DNA of 64,000 nucleotides from Nonomuraea sp. PA05 (GTDB lineage: Bacteria; Actinomycetota; Actinomycetes; Streptosporangiales; Streptosporangiaceae). Shown piece after piece: positions 28,565 to 39,511 of the stretch (positions within the stretch are counted from its first letter, which is position 1; each line of letters opens with the position of its first letter). The notes below the pieces were generated by a model. It searched no databases, had not been told where the DNA came from, and saw only the letters and a list, made by a program, of their open reading frames with translations. A program made the position numbers and the translations under genes. The stretch covers positions 392,975 to 456,974 of the forward strand of contig NZ_VSEY01000002.1 of the NCBI RefSeq assembly GCF_008086045.1, given 5' to 3'.

Positions 28565-30493
28565 TCAAGGTGACTCTCCCTTCAGCGTCGACACGATGAC
28601 CTCGGCGATGGACGGGCCGATGCCGGGAACCTCGCAGATTTCGGCGGCAGTGGCCTCGCGTAGCTTCTTCACGGAGCCGAAGTGTTTGAGCAGCGCCTGC
28701 CTGCGCGCCGGCCCGAGGCCGGGCACGCCGTCGAGCGCGCTCTCCTTCACCGTCTTGGACCTCTTGGAACGATGGTAGGTGATGGCGAACCTGTGTGCTT
28801 CGTCCCTGACCCGTTGCAGGAGGTAGAGACCCTCACTTGAACGAGGCATGATCACCGGCTGGTCGTCGCCGGGCAGCCACACCTCCTCCAGCCGTTTGGC
28901 CAGCCCGCACACCGCCACGTCGTCGATGCCGAGCTCGTCGAGCGCCCGCTGCGCCGCGGCCGCCTGCGGGCCCGCGCCGTCGACCACCAGCAGGTTGGGC
29001 GGGTAGGCGAACTTGCGCGGCCGGCCCGTCTCGGGGTCGATCGGCCCGTGGCCGTCGTCGTCGTCGGCGGCCAGCTCACCCGTGGCCGAGCGTTCCTCCA
29101 GGTAGCGGCGGAACCGGCGCATGATCACCTCGTGGATCGAGGCGACGTCGCCCTCCTTCGTCTTGACGGCGAAGCGGCGGTACTCGCCCTTGCGCGCCAG
29201 GCCGTCCTCGAAGACCACCATGGAGGCCACCACGTTCTCGCCCTGCAAGTGGGAGACGTCGTAACACTCGATGCGCAGCGGCGCCTGGTCGAGGTCGAGA
29301 GCGTCGGCGATCTCCTGCAGCGCCTTGCTGCGGGTGGTCAGGTCGCTGGCGCGGCGCACCTTGTGCTGGGCCAGCGACTCCTTGGCGTTGCGCTCGACGG
29401 TCTCCATCAGCGAGCGTTTGTCGCCGCGCTGCGGCACCCGCACCTCGACCCTGGCCCTGCGCTGCTCCGTCAGCAGCTCGGCGACCGCCTCGCTGTCGGG
29501 CGGCAGCGCCGGCACCAGCACCTCGCGTGGCATGGAGTCGGGGCTGGCCTCGGCGTACATCTGCAGCAGGAACTGCTCGACCAGCTCGCCCGGTGAGGTC
29601 TCCTCGACCTTGTCGACCACCCAGCCGCGCTGGCCGCGGATGCGGCCGCCGCGCACGTAGAAGACCTGGACGGCGGCTTCGAGCGGATCCTCCGCCAGCG
29701 CGATCACGTCGGCGTCGGTGCCCTCGCCGAGCACCACCGCCTGCTTTTCCAGCGCCCGCTGCAGCGCCTGCACGTCGTCGCGCAGCCGCGCCGCCCGCTC
29801 GTACTCCTGCTCGGCGGCGGCCTCGCGCATCTCCTTCTCCAGCCGCTTGATGAAGCGGCCGGTGTTGCCCGCCATGAAGTCGCAGAAGTCCTCGGCCAGG
29901 TCGCGGTGCTCCTGCGGGGTCACCCGGCCGACGCACGGCGCCGAGCACTTGTCGATGTAGCCGAGCAGGCACGGCCGGCCGATCTGCCCGGCCCGCTTGA
30001 ACACGCCGCTGCTGCACGTGCGCACCGGGAAGACCCGCAGCAGCAGGTCAACCGTCTCGCGGATGGCCCAGGCGTGGGAGTAGGGCCCGAAGTAGCGGGT
30101 GCCCTTGCGCTTGGCGCCGCGCATCACCTGCACGCGCGGGAAGTCCTCGCCCATGGTGACCGCGAGATAGGGGTAGGACTTGTCGTCGCGGTACTTGACG
30201 TTGAAGCGGGGGTCGAACTCCTTGATCCAGGAGTATTCGAGCTGCAGCGCCTCGACCTCGGTGCCGACGACCGTCCAGTCGACGTCCGCGGCCGTGGTCA
30301 GCATCGTCTGGGTGCGGGGATGCAGGGCGGAGAAGTCGGCGAAGTAGGAGTTGAGCCGCTGGCGCAGGCTCTTGGCCTTGCCGACGTAGATCACCCGGCC
30401 GTGCGCGTCCCTGAACCGATAGACCCCGGGGGATTCGGGGATGGAGCCCGGCCTGGGCCGGAAACTCAAGGTGCTACCCGCTGATCTCGCCAC
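28565..30493 (-). CDS. uvrC: excinuclease ABC subunit C
   Basis: 642 residues; makes both incisions in nucleotide excision repair. Order of domains: GIY-YIG nuclease ([20 protein letters not shown], residues ~24-43), a Cys-rich linker ([16 protein letters not shown] near 175), UVR helix ([20 protein letters not shown] near 220), the RNase H-like second nuclease ([20 protein letters not shown] near 415) and tandem helix-hairpin-helix ([20 protein letters not shown] near 590). GTG 30493 is exactly six bases after a TAGGCT -10, so the mRNA is leaderless. First gene before rapZ-yvcK-whiA. Confidence 0.97.
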   Translation of the reverse strand: MARSAGSTLSFRPRPGSIPESPGVYRFRDAHGRVIYVGKAKSLRQRLNSYFADFSALHPRTQTMLTTAADVDWTVVGTEVEALQLEYSWIKEFDPRFNVKYRDDKSYPYLAVTMGEDFPRVQVMRGAKRKGTRYFGPYSHAWAIRETVDLLLRVFPVRTCSSGVFKRAGQIGRPCLLGYIDKCSAPCVGRVTPQEHRDLAEDFCDFMAGNTGRFIKRLEKEMREAAAEQEYERAARLRDDVQALQRALEKQAVVLGEGTDADVIALAEDPLEAAVQVFYVRGGRIRGQRGWVVDKVEETSPGELVEQFLLQMYAEASPDSMPREVLVPALPPDSEAVAELLTEQRRARVEVRVPQRGDKRSLMETVERNAKESLAQHKVRRASDLTTRSKALQEIADALDLDQAPLRIECYDVSHLQGENVVASMVVFEDGLARKGEYRRFAVKTKEGDVASIHEVIMRRFRRYLEERSATGELAADDDDGHGPIDPETGRPRKFAYPPNLLVVDGAGPQAAAAQRALDELGIDDVAVCGLAKRLEEVWLPGDDQPVIMPRSSEGLYLLQRVRDEAHRFAITYHRSKRSKTVKESALDGVPGLGPARRQALLKHFGSVKKLREATAAEICEVPGIGPSIAEVIVSTLKGESP

Positions 30494-30499
30494 ATTGTC

Positions 30500-30522
30500 A
30501 GCCTAGTAGCCCGCACCGACAA
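30500..30522 (-). promoter_or_regulatory. PafBC-type (RecA-independent DNA damage) promoter of uvrC
   Basis: Minus strand: TTGTCGGTG (30514-30522), eight bases, TAGGCT (30500-30505). This matches the RecA-NDp consensus TTGTCRGTG-N8-TAnnnT at every fixed position. Six bases separate the -10 from the GTG start codon. The Rieske terminator hairpin ends only four bases upstream. Confidence 0.85.
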
Positions 30523-30526
30523 GGTT

Positions 30527-30560
30527 GCCCGCCGTACTCTTCGCGAACGGTACGGCGGGC
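30527..30560 (-). terminator. terminator of the Rieske cluster, insulating uvrC
   Basis: GCCCGCCGTAC (30527-30537) and GTACGGCGGGC (30550-30560) form a perfect 11-bp stem with a 12-base loop, nine bases past the first Rieske stop and just upstream of the uvrC damage promoter. Confidence 0.8.
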
Positions 30561-30569
30561 ACACCTCGC

Positions 30570-31043
30570 CTAGGCCAGCATGATCTCGTCGTTCTCCACC
30601 TTGATCTGCTGGGCGGCCAGCGGCTTCTCGGCGGGGCCGCCGGTGACCGCGCCATCGGCGATCGCGAACGTGCTGTTGTGGCACGGGCACACGATCGCGC
30701 CGTTCTCCACGCTGGTGACCGGGCAGCCCTTGTGCGTGCACAGCGCGCTGAAGGCCTTGAACTCCCCGGCCGTCGGCTGCGTCACCACGACCTTCTGGTC
30801 CTTGAAGACCGTCCCTCCGCCGACCGGGATGTCGGCGGTCTTGGCCAGCGCGCCACCGGCCTGCGGCGCGCTGGACTGCGGCGCGCTGGACTGCGGCGCA
30901 CTTGATTCCGTGCTTGATTGCGTGGCGGTTCCCGCCGTCGTGGCGGTGTCGGTACCGCCGCTGCACGCGGTGATCGCAAGCGCCAGGCCACCCGCTCCGA
31001 CGCTTGCGAACACCGCCCTGCGGCTCTGAAGGTCATCTGCCAT
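30570..31043 (-). CDS. Rieske (2Fe-2S) lipoprotein, copy 1
   Basis: 157 residues. The N-terminus has a Tat-like SRRAVFASVGAGG followed by a lipobox ending in Cys (LAITAC), so export as a lipoprotein is likely. A Ser/Thr/Gln-rich linker carries three SAPQ-type repeats. The Rieske site is CTHKGC ... CPCHNSTF: Cys and His of each loop bind the cluster and the extra Cys in each loop can form the disulfide typical of high-potential Rieske proteins. A soluble extracytoplasmic electron carrier is inferred; no oxygenase partner is adjacent. Start MADDLQSRR is chosen because the Tat motif then lies at the N-terminus. Confidence 0.88.
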   Translation of the reverse strand: MADDLQSRRAVFASVGAGGLALAITACSGGTDTATTAGTATQSSTESSAPQSSAPQSSAPQAGGALAKTADIPVGGGTVFKDQKVVVTQPTAGEFKAFSALCTHKGCPVTSVENGAIVCPCHNSTFAIADGAVTGGPAEKPLAAQQIKVENDEIMLA

Positions 31044-31089
31044 GCAGCTCACCCAAGCGAACCAAGGTGAGAAATTCATGAGACCTTTC

Positions 31090-31542
31090 TCAGGCCAGTC
31101 TGATCTTCTCCCCGTCCACCTTGATCTGCTTCTCCTCCAGGGGCTCGCTGGCGGGCCCGTTCGCCACGGAACCGTCCGTGATGCTGAACGCGCTGCCGTG
31201 GCAGGGGCAGTTGATCGTGTCGGCGACCTCGTCGACCGTGCAGCCCTGATGGGTGCAGACCGCGCTGAACGCCTTGAACTCCCCCGCCGTGGGCTGCGTC
31301 ACCACGATCTTCTGGTTCTTGAAGACCTTCCCGCCGCCCTCGGGGATGTCGCTGGTGTTCGCCAGCGCCTTCGCCTTGGACTCGCTCTTCTTCTTGGGCG
31401 CCTCGGACGACGCCTCCTCCGCGGGCGGCTCGACCTCCGCTCCCGTCGTCGGCGAGCCGTAGCTGGCACAGCCCGTCAGAACCGCCGCGAGCCCAGCGCC
31501 GCTTGCGCCGAGCATCACCGTCCGGCGCGTCGTCTCCGTCAT
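31090..31542 (-). CDS. Rieske (2Fe-2S) lipoprotein, copy 2
   Basis: 150 residues. N-terminus MTETTRRTVMLGASGAG with Tat-like RR and lipobox LTGC, then an acidic, Lys-rich linker (EEASSEAPKKKSESK). Cluster motifs CTHQGC and CPCHGSAF retain both pairs of cysteines and the two histidines. Downstream strands VTQPTAGEFKAFSAVC and KQIKVDGEKIRLA are nearly the same as in copy 1, indicating a tandem duplication. It is 46 bases upstream of copy 1 and 103 bases downstream of copy 3, in one likely operon. Confidence 0.88.
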   Translation of the reverse strand: MTETTRRTVMLGASGAGLAAVLTGCASYGSPTTGAEVEPPAEEASSEAPKKKSESKAKALANTSDIPEGGGKVFKNQKIVVTQPTAGEFKAFSAVCTHQGCTVDEVADTINCPCHGSAFSITDGSVANGPASEPLEEKQIKVDGEKIRLA

Positions 31543-31645
31543 GGTGCGTCCTCCCAGATTGGCTCTCTCTTCAGGTACGGCCAGCGCCCTCGCGCTGGTT
31601 CAGCGTGCCCGAGGCCAATCCCGGCAACTACGCACAATTACCTGT

Positions 31646-32050
31646 TCAGGCCACCACGATCCCGTCGCCCTCCACCTTGACCAGGAACGACGCCAGCGGC
31701 GCCGTCGCCGGGCCCTTGGTGGCCTTGCCGCTGTCGGCGGCGAACTCGCTGCCGTGACAGGCGCACCTGATCACGTTGTCCTTCGGCGTGGACACCTGGC
31801 AGCCCTTGTGCGTGCACGACGAGCTGAACGCCTTGAAGACGCCCTGCGTGGGCTGCGTCACCACGACCTTCAGGTCCTCGATCAGCTTGCCGCCGCCCAC
31901 GGGCACCTCCGCCGTCTTTGCCAGCACCTTGCCCTTCAGGTTCGGCTTCGCCTGCGCGCCGCCGGCTCCGCACGCCGTCAGCGCCAGCCCGCATGCGGCG
32001 ACACCCGCCGTGCCCAGCATCTCCCGACGTCCCAGCCCGGTTTCCGACAT
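31646..32050 (-). CDS. Rieske (2Fe-2S) lipoprotein, copy 3
   Basis: 134 residues, the shortest of the three because its linker is short. MSETGLGRREMLGTAG starts a Tat-like signal with lipobox LTAC. Cluster motifs are CTHKGC and CACHGSEF, so the Pro of the usual CPCH is Ala here. It is the promoter-proximal gene; the leader upstream (32051-32130) holds a 10-bp inverted repeat. The start is taken at the Met giving the Tat motif near the N-terminus rather than 13 codons upstream. Confidence 0.87.
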   Translation of the reverse strand: MSETGLGRREMLGTAGVAACGLALTACGAGGAQAKPNLKGKVLAKTAEVPVGGGKLIEDLKVVVTQPTQGVFKAFSSSCTHKGCQVSTPKDNVIRCACHGSEFAADSGKATKGPATAPLASFLVKVEGDGIVVA

Positions 32051-32081
32051 GGCTCCGCCCCCGATCGTGTGATCCGTACAG

Positions 32082-32123
32082 GCCCGCACCTCGTGTCGCC
32101 TTTTGCCCCCCGTAGGTGCGGGC
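32082..32123. promoter_or_regulatory. inverted repeat in the Rieske/DUF2306 divergent region
   Basis: GCCCGCACCT (32082-32091) and AGGTGCGGGC (32114-32123) are perfect 10-base arms 22 bases apart, 32 bases upstream of the copy 3 start. Either a leader hairpin or a protein site. To its right (about 32157-32210) a ~24-bp GTCAGCG-GTGGCAGGCC motif is repeated. Confidence 0.4.
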
Positions 32124-32227
32124 GTTACCAGGGTATTGACGCAGGCCCCCGGTCCGGTCAGCGGGTGGCAGGCCGGTCGTCAGCGCGTGGCAGGCCCGTC
32201 GTCAGCCGCGGGCCGCAGGCTGCCCGC

Positions 32228-32991
32228 ATGACTCTTCCAACCGAACGCCCGCCCGCTCGTCCCCGCTTGTGGCGGCGGCCGTGGGTGGCGCCGCTGATGG
32301 TGGTGGCGGTCGCGTTCCTGGCGTTCTCGCTGCCGCCGTACCTGTCGTTCGACCCCGGCCGGTCACGGGTGCCCGACCCCGGCTTCTTCCCGCCGCACTT
32401 CGTGATGCTGTCCATGCACGTGCTGTTCGGCTCGATCGCCATGATCACGTGCTGCCTGCAGATCTGGCCGTGGTTACGCGCGCGCCATCCCCGCGCGCAC
32501 CGGCTCATCGGCCGCGTGTACGTGTTCGGCGGCTGCCTGCCCAGCGGGCTGCTGGGGCTCGTGGTCGGGCTGGCGACGCCGTACGGGCCGGTCACCAGGG
32601 TCAGCGACGTCATGCTGGCGCTGCTCTGGCTGGGGTGCACGCTGGCGGGGTGGCGGATGGCCAGGCAGCGGCGGTTCGTCGATCACCGCCGGTGGATGGT
32701 GCGCAGCTTCGCGCTCACCATGTCCATCATCACCAACCGGCTGTGGACGGCGCTGATCGTGATCATGCTGGAGCCACAGCTCGAAACCACCTTCCACGGT
32801 GACGTGGCGCTGTTCGTCAGCACGGTGGCCGCGCTGGCCGCCTGGCTCGGCTGGACATTGCCGCTGCTGGTGGCCGAGTGGTGGCTGGAGCGCGGCGACG
32901 CCGCCCGCCGCCGCACCCGGCTCACCCCTGCCGGACGCGGCGCCGTCCGCACGCCCGCCCCTCCCCCTCGGGACGGGCGGGCTCCGGCCGC

Positions 32992-32998
<7 letters not shown>
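32228..32998 (+). CDS. DUF2306 family membrane protein
   Basis: 256 residues with about six to seven hydrophobic segments. The conserved features of DUF2306 are present: [30 protein letters not shown] and [12 protein letters not shown], the histidines hinting at haem or quinone chemistry as in cytochrome b561-like proteins (inference). The C-terminus is a basic, Pro-rich tail whose last seven bases overlap the convergent uvrA stop. ATG 32228 precedes a basic leader and first helix. Divergent from the Rieske cluster, so a redox partnership is conceivable but unproven. Confidence 0.8.
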
Positions 32999-35832
<2,834 letters not shown>

Positions 35833-35872
35833 GGCGATCCCGGAAGTCGAAAGGCGGATAGGTCCACGGGGG

Positions 35873-35895
35873 ATGGTAGACGGCGGCTCCGACAA
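35873..35895 (-). promoter_or_regulatory. PafBC-type (RecA-independent DNA damage) promoter of uvrA
   Basis: Minus strand: TTGTCGGAG (35887-35895), exactly eight bases, TACCAT (35873-35878). One mismatch (A for T at position 8) from TTGTCRGTG, and a full TAnnnT at the right distance. It is 41 bases from the uvrA start. Confidence 0.75.
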
Positions 35896-36030
35896 TTTCG
35901 GTGGCCCGCTTCGCGGCCCCCGAAAATCCGTCCCTCACAGGTTACGGCCAACTCCCCCACAGGACGGAGCCCTTCAACATTCAACCTCCTGACCTGCGGT
36001 TTTATGCCCGCCCTGCCACAGTCACCCTAG

Positions 36031-37194
36031 ATGACAAAATCCGTGAACATGACCGTCCTACCTGCGCTGCAGGCCGAGCTCGCCGCCGCGACGAACCAGC
36101 TGCTGGCCACGGCCGCGTCGCTCTCCGACGCCGACGTCGCCGCCCCCTCCCTCCTGCCCGGCTGGACCAGGGGACACGTCCTCACCCACCTCGCCAGGAA
36201 CGCCGACTCCTACGTCAACCTCCTGACCTGGGCCAAGACCGGCGTCCGCACGCCCCAATACGCCTCCCGCGAGGCCAGGGCCGCCGAGATCGAAGCCACC
36301 GCCCGCCGCCCTGCGGCCCGCCTGCTGGCCGACGTCGAGGACGGCGCCGCCCGCTTCGCCGCCGCCGTCCGCGACCTGCCCGAGCACGCCTGGCGCGCGC
36401 CGGTGCAGGGCATGCGCCCTCCTCCCCATCCCGCCTGGTACGTGCTCGTCCGCCGCCTGCGCGAGGTCGGCTTCCACCACGTGGACCTGGGCGCCGGGTT
36501 CGGCCCCGGGAACTGGCCTGCCTCGTTCGTGCGCAGGGAACTGCACGACTGCCTGCGCACCTGGCCGCCGGACCACGGCACGATCGGCGAGATCGTGATC
36601 CTGGACCGCGCCCCGGGCGGCACCGGAACGGGCGGGATACCGCCCGGCGGCGCGGCGACTCACGGCGAGAGGCCGGGAGCGCCATCGCCCACCGGCACGA
36701 CAGGCGGCGCGGCACCACCCTCCAGCGCGGCAGGCCGGGCATCGGGCGCGGCATCACCTGCCGGCGCGGCAGGCGGCAGGCCACCAGGCGCGGCACCACC
36801 CTCCAGCGCTGCAGGCGTAGGGGCACCGGACGCGGCACCGCCCGCCGGCCCCGCAAGCGGCAGGGCACCGGACGCGGCACCACCCACCGGCGCGCTGGGC
36901 GGCGAGGCCCCCGGCGCGGCAGGCGGCAGGGCACCAGGCGTCGCGTCATCAGCCGGCGCCGGGACGGCCGAAGTGTGGCCCGGCCTCGGTCACGGACCTG
37001 CCGTCACGGGCACGCCACGAGACCTGCTTGCCTGGCTCACCGGCAGGTCCGGGGGTCAGGGCGTTAGTCTGTTGCCCGCGGGGCAGTCGCATGTGCCAGG
37101 TCCCGGGGGCGTCGATCTTCCAGAGCCGCCACCGTGGCTGTCGATGACGGCCCCCGCTGATCTACCCGCGACGCCCCCGAAGGACTACCCATGA
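36031..37194 (+). CDS. maleylpyruvate isomerase family mycothiol-dependent enzyme with low-complexity insertion
   Basis: 387 residues. Residues ~10-165 are a DinB-like MDMPI N-domain: LLPGWTRGHVLTHLARNADS supplies a metal histidine and REVGFHHVDLG another. The small C-terminal domain is split: VILDRAPGG near 198 continues only after ~120 residues at VWPGLGHGPAVTGTPRDLLAWLTGR. The insertion (about 200-318) is Gly/Ala/Pro-rich with repeated GAAPP, SGAA and GRAPD units. Members of the family use mycothiol or isomerise/conjugate small thiols. Its stop overlaps the MBL gene start by four bases, and both face away from uvrA. Confidence 0.8.
   Translation: MTKSVNMTVLPALQAELAAATNQLLATAASLSDADVAAPSLLPGWTRGHVLTHLARNADSYVNLLTWAKTGVRTPQYASREARAAEIEATARRPAARLLADVEDGAARFAAAVRDLPEHAWRAPVQGMRPPPHPAWYVLVRRLREVGFHHVDLGAGFGPGNWPASFVRRELHDCLRTWPPDHGTIGEIVILDRAPGGTGTGGIPPGGAATHGERPGAPSPTGTTGGAAPPSSAAGRASGAASPAGAAGGRPPGAAPPSSAAGVGAPDAAPPAGPASGRAPDAAPPTGALGGEAPGAAGGRAPGVASSAGAGTAEVWPGLGHGPAVTGTPRDLLAWLTGRSGGQGVSLLPAGQSHVPGPGGVDLPEPPPWLSMTAPADLPATPPKDYP
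36605..36965 (+). repeat. in-frame GC-rich minisatellite inside the MDMPI gene
   Basis: Degenerate repeats built on GCGGCACCACC and GGCGCGGCAGGCGG code for Ala/Gly/Pro blocks interrupting the C-terminal domain. Reading frame is preserved throughout and the domain resumes afterwards. Confidence 0.7.
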
Positions 37195-37847
37195 CCTACA
37201 CAGGTGACGTCCAGGTCGGCGGCCCCGCCGACGTGCGCGAGCTGCCCGCGCTGACGATCTGCAAGCTCGCCGTCGGCCCGTACGACAACAACGCCTATCT
37301 CCTGCGCTGCGCCGAGACCGGTGAGAGCCTGCTCATCGACGCCGCCGCCGACTCCGACCGCCTGCTCGCCCTGATGGCCGACCAGCCCGTCTCCACGATC
37401 ATCACCACCCACCAGCACGGCGACCACTGGCAGGCCTTGGAGCAGATGACCAAGGTGACCGGCGCGCAAGTGGTCGCCCACCCGCTCGACGCGCCCGGCC
37501 TGCCCGTTCCCGTGGATCGCACGGTCGAGCACGGCGACACGATCACGGTCGGCGCGGTCAGTCTGGAGGCCATCCATCTGCGGGGGCATACGCCCGGTTC
37601 GATCGCGCTGCTGTACGACGGCGGTGAGGCGGGCCATCACCTGTTCACCGGCGACTCGCTGTTCCCTGGCGGCGTCGGCAACACGCAGAAGGACCCCGAG
37701 CGTTTCACCCGCCTCTACACCGACGTGGTGGAGCGGATCTTCGACCGGCTGCCCGACGAGACGTGGGTGTATCCGGGCCACGGCAAGGACACGACGCTCG
37801 GCGTAGAACGCCCCGCACTGCCGGAGTGGAAGGCCAGGGGCTGGTAA
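37191..37847 (+). CDS. MBL-fold metallohydrolase (glyoxalase II-like)
   Basis: 218 residues. Metal motif THQHGDH near residues 74-80, further ligands in HLRGHTPGS near 125, FTGDSLF near 146 and YPGHGKDT near 196, the complete set of a dinuclear beta-lactamase-fold hydrolase. The family includes hydroxyacyl-thiol hydrolases; with a mycothiol-type MDMPI gene overlapping by four bases, a thiol-conjugate substrate is plausible. The intergenic DNA following it is filled with tandem repeats. Confidence 0.88.
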   Translation: MTYTGDVQVGGPADVRELPALTICKLAVGPYDNNAYLLRCAETGESLLIDAAADSDRLLALMADQPVSTIITTHQHGDHWQALEQMTKVTGAQVVAHPLDAPGLPVPVDRTVEHGDTITVGAVSLEAIHLRGHTPGSIALLYDGGEAGHHLFTGDSLFPGGVGNTQKDPERFTRLYTDVVERIFDRLPDETWVYPGHGKDTTLGVERPALPEWKARGW

Positions 37848-38349
37848 CCATCGCGACCGCCCAAGGGCGGGCTGCTCACGCGCCGCCCGCCCACGGGCCA
37901 CTCCCCCAGGCCCCGCTCCCCCACGCGCGGCCCAGCCCACGCCGCTCCTCCACGCGCCGCCCGACCACGCCGCTTCCCCCACGCGCCGCCCGACCCACGC
38001 CGCTTCCCCCACGCGCCGCCCGACCCACAACGCTTTCTTCACGCACGCCGCTTCACACATGCCCAAGCGCGGGCGTGCATGAGGCATGACGCGATTCGGA
38101 CGCCGGCCGACACATGACGCCACCCAGGCGCGACTGGACAACGCGGACGAGTAAGACGGACCGCAAGGCCGCGCAGCCCGCCAGCCCAGGGTCAGACGGA
38201 CCGCAAAGCCGGGCGGCCCGCCAACCCAGGGTCAGACGGGCCACTCAGGGCCGGGCGAGCCGCCAGCCCAGGGTCAGACGGCCCACACAGGACCAGACAC
38301 CGCCGGCTCAGAACCGACCGAGCCTCCAGGTCAAGGCCAGTCCGCGAGC
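37848..38349. repeat. 502-bp repeat-filled intergenic region
   Basis: No gene. Two arrays: about 37939-38050 holds roughly four copies of a 29-30 bp unit (CACGCCGCTTCCCCCACGCG + CCGCCCGACC), two of them perfect; about 38157-38290 holds three to four copies of a ~40 bp unit containing CAGCCCAGGGTCAGACGG. Lies between convergent genes. Confidence 0.75.
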
Positions 38350-38625
38350 TCAGGGCCGGACCGCCAGCACATGAACGATCCGATCGGCCGCAAGGGCGGG
38401 ATCATCGGTAAGCCCGACGAGCTCCCCCCAAGACCACCGATAGAACCACCCCTCGGACAACGGCACGCAGTCAACGGTCTCAGCCAGCATGACGGTGTCG
38501 GGGTGGCTGACCCGCAACGCGGGCGGGTGCGACCGCAGCAGGGCGGTCAGCCCGCGTTGCTCCAGCTCCGTGGCCAGCTTGCCGAGATGGTACGTGCGCG
38601 TGTGCTCGCGCGGCGTGGCCGACAT
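38350..38625 (-). CDS. small hypothetical protein
   Basis: 91 residues, soluble and compact: EHTRTYHLGKLATELEQRG then a short helical part, followed by FYRWSWGELVGL and LAADRIVHVLAVRP, which reads as real protein rather than repeat-derived sequence. The tryptophan/aspartate spacing looks like a small actinobacterial family of unknown function; I do not recognise a domain. It is followed by repeat-filled DNA and preceded by 52 bases before pssA on the same strand. Confidence 0.55.
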   Translation of the reverse strand: MSATPREHTRTYHLGKLATELEQRGLTALLRSHPPALRVSHPDTVMLAETVDCVPLSEGWFYRWSWGELVGLTDDPALAADRIVHVLAVRP

Positions 38626-38677
38626 GGCTCCATCAAAGCCGAAGTATGACGAAAAATCCCGTCACTTGCGGATCGGC

Positions 38678-39511
38678 TTAGCCTTTGTAGTGCCCGATGC
38701 GCTCGGCTTCCCTGCGCTGCTCGCGCTTGTAGAACAGCACCCGCAGCGGGATGGCCGCCACGAGCGCGATCTGCATGGTCGCCCCGATCTTGATGGGCAG
38801 GTCGCCGCCCGAGGGCCAGGCCACCCAGAACGTGAGAAACGCCACGTTCACCATGATCCAGCCGAGCACGACCGCGGCGAGCTGCCCCTTGGGCTTGGGG
38901 TACTCGATGCGGCTGACCATCAGCCACGCCACTCCGAGCACGGCCAGCAGCGACCAGATGCTCGGCTGGAACAGCAGCACGATGGAGATCACGGTCATGG
39001 CGCCCATCGGGATGGGCAGGCCCATGAAGTCGCCGCTCTTGGTCTTGACGCAGGCGAACCTGGCCAGGCGCACCACACCGGCGACGAGCACGGCCGCCGC
39101 CGCGGCCAGCACCGCCATGAACGGCACCTGCTGCGTGAAACCGCCCCAGATGACGATCATGAACGCGGGCGCGAACCCGAAGCTGATGACGTCGGCGAGG
39201 TTGTCGAGCTCGGCGCCCATCGCCGAGGCGCGGAAGCGCCTGGCCACGAGCCCGTCGAACAGGTCGCAGGTCGCGCCGATGAGCAGCAGCACGATGGCGG
39301 TCGCGAAGTAGCTGGGCGCGGGCGTGAACCGGCCACCGTCGACCTGGAGCTGCTGGATGGCCGAGTAGGCCAGCACGCACACCGCCAGGAACCCGCAGAC
39401 GGCGTTGCCGAGCGAGAGCGAGTCCGCGGCGGACAGGCGGAACGCCTTGCCGACCGGACCCCGAGGTTCTTCCTCGTCCGCCTGCCAACTACCGGCGTCA
39501 GCCGCGGTCAA
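38678..39511 (-). CDS. pssA: CDP-diacylglycerol-serine O-phosphatidyltransferase
   Basis: 277 residues, polytopic membrane enzyme making phosphatidylserine. The CDP-alcohol phosphotransferase signature reads CDLFDGLVARRFRASAMGAE then LDNLADVISFGFAP (residues ~75-108), with all conserved Asp residues. About eight hydrophobic segments follow or flank it. It overlaps the end of psd by 14 bases, so PS synthesis and decarboxylation are coupled. Confidence 0.94.
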   Translation of the reverse strand: MTAADAGSWQADEEEPRGPVGKAFRLSAADSLSLGNAVCGFLAVCVLAYSAIQQLQVDGGRFTPAPSYFATAIVLLLIGATCDLFDGLVARRFRASAMGAELDNLADVISFGFAPAFMIVIWGGFTQQVPFMAVLAAAAAVLVAGVVRLARFACVKTKSGDFMGLPIPMGAMTVISIVLLFQPSIWSLLAVLGVAWLMVSRIEYPKPKGQLAAVVLGWIMVNVAFLTFWVAWPSGGDLPIKIGATMQIALVAAIPLRVLFYKREQRREAERIGHYKG

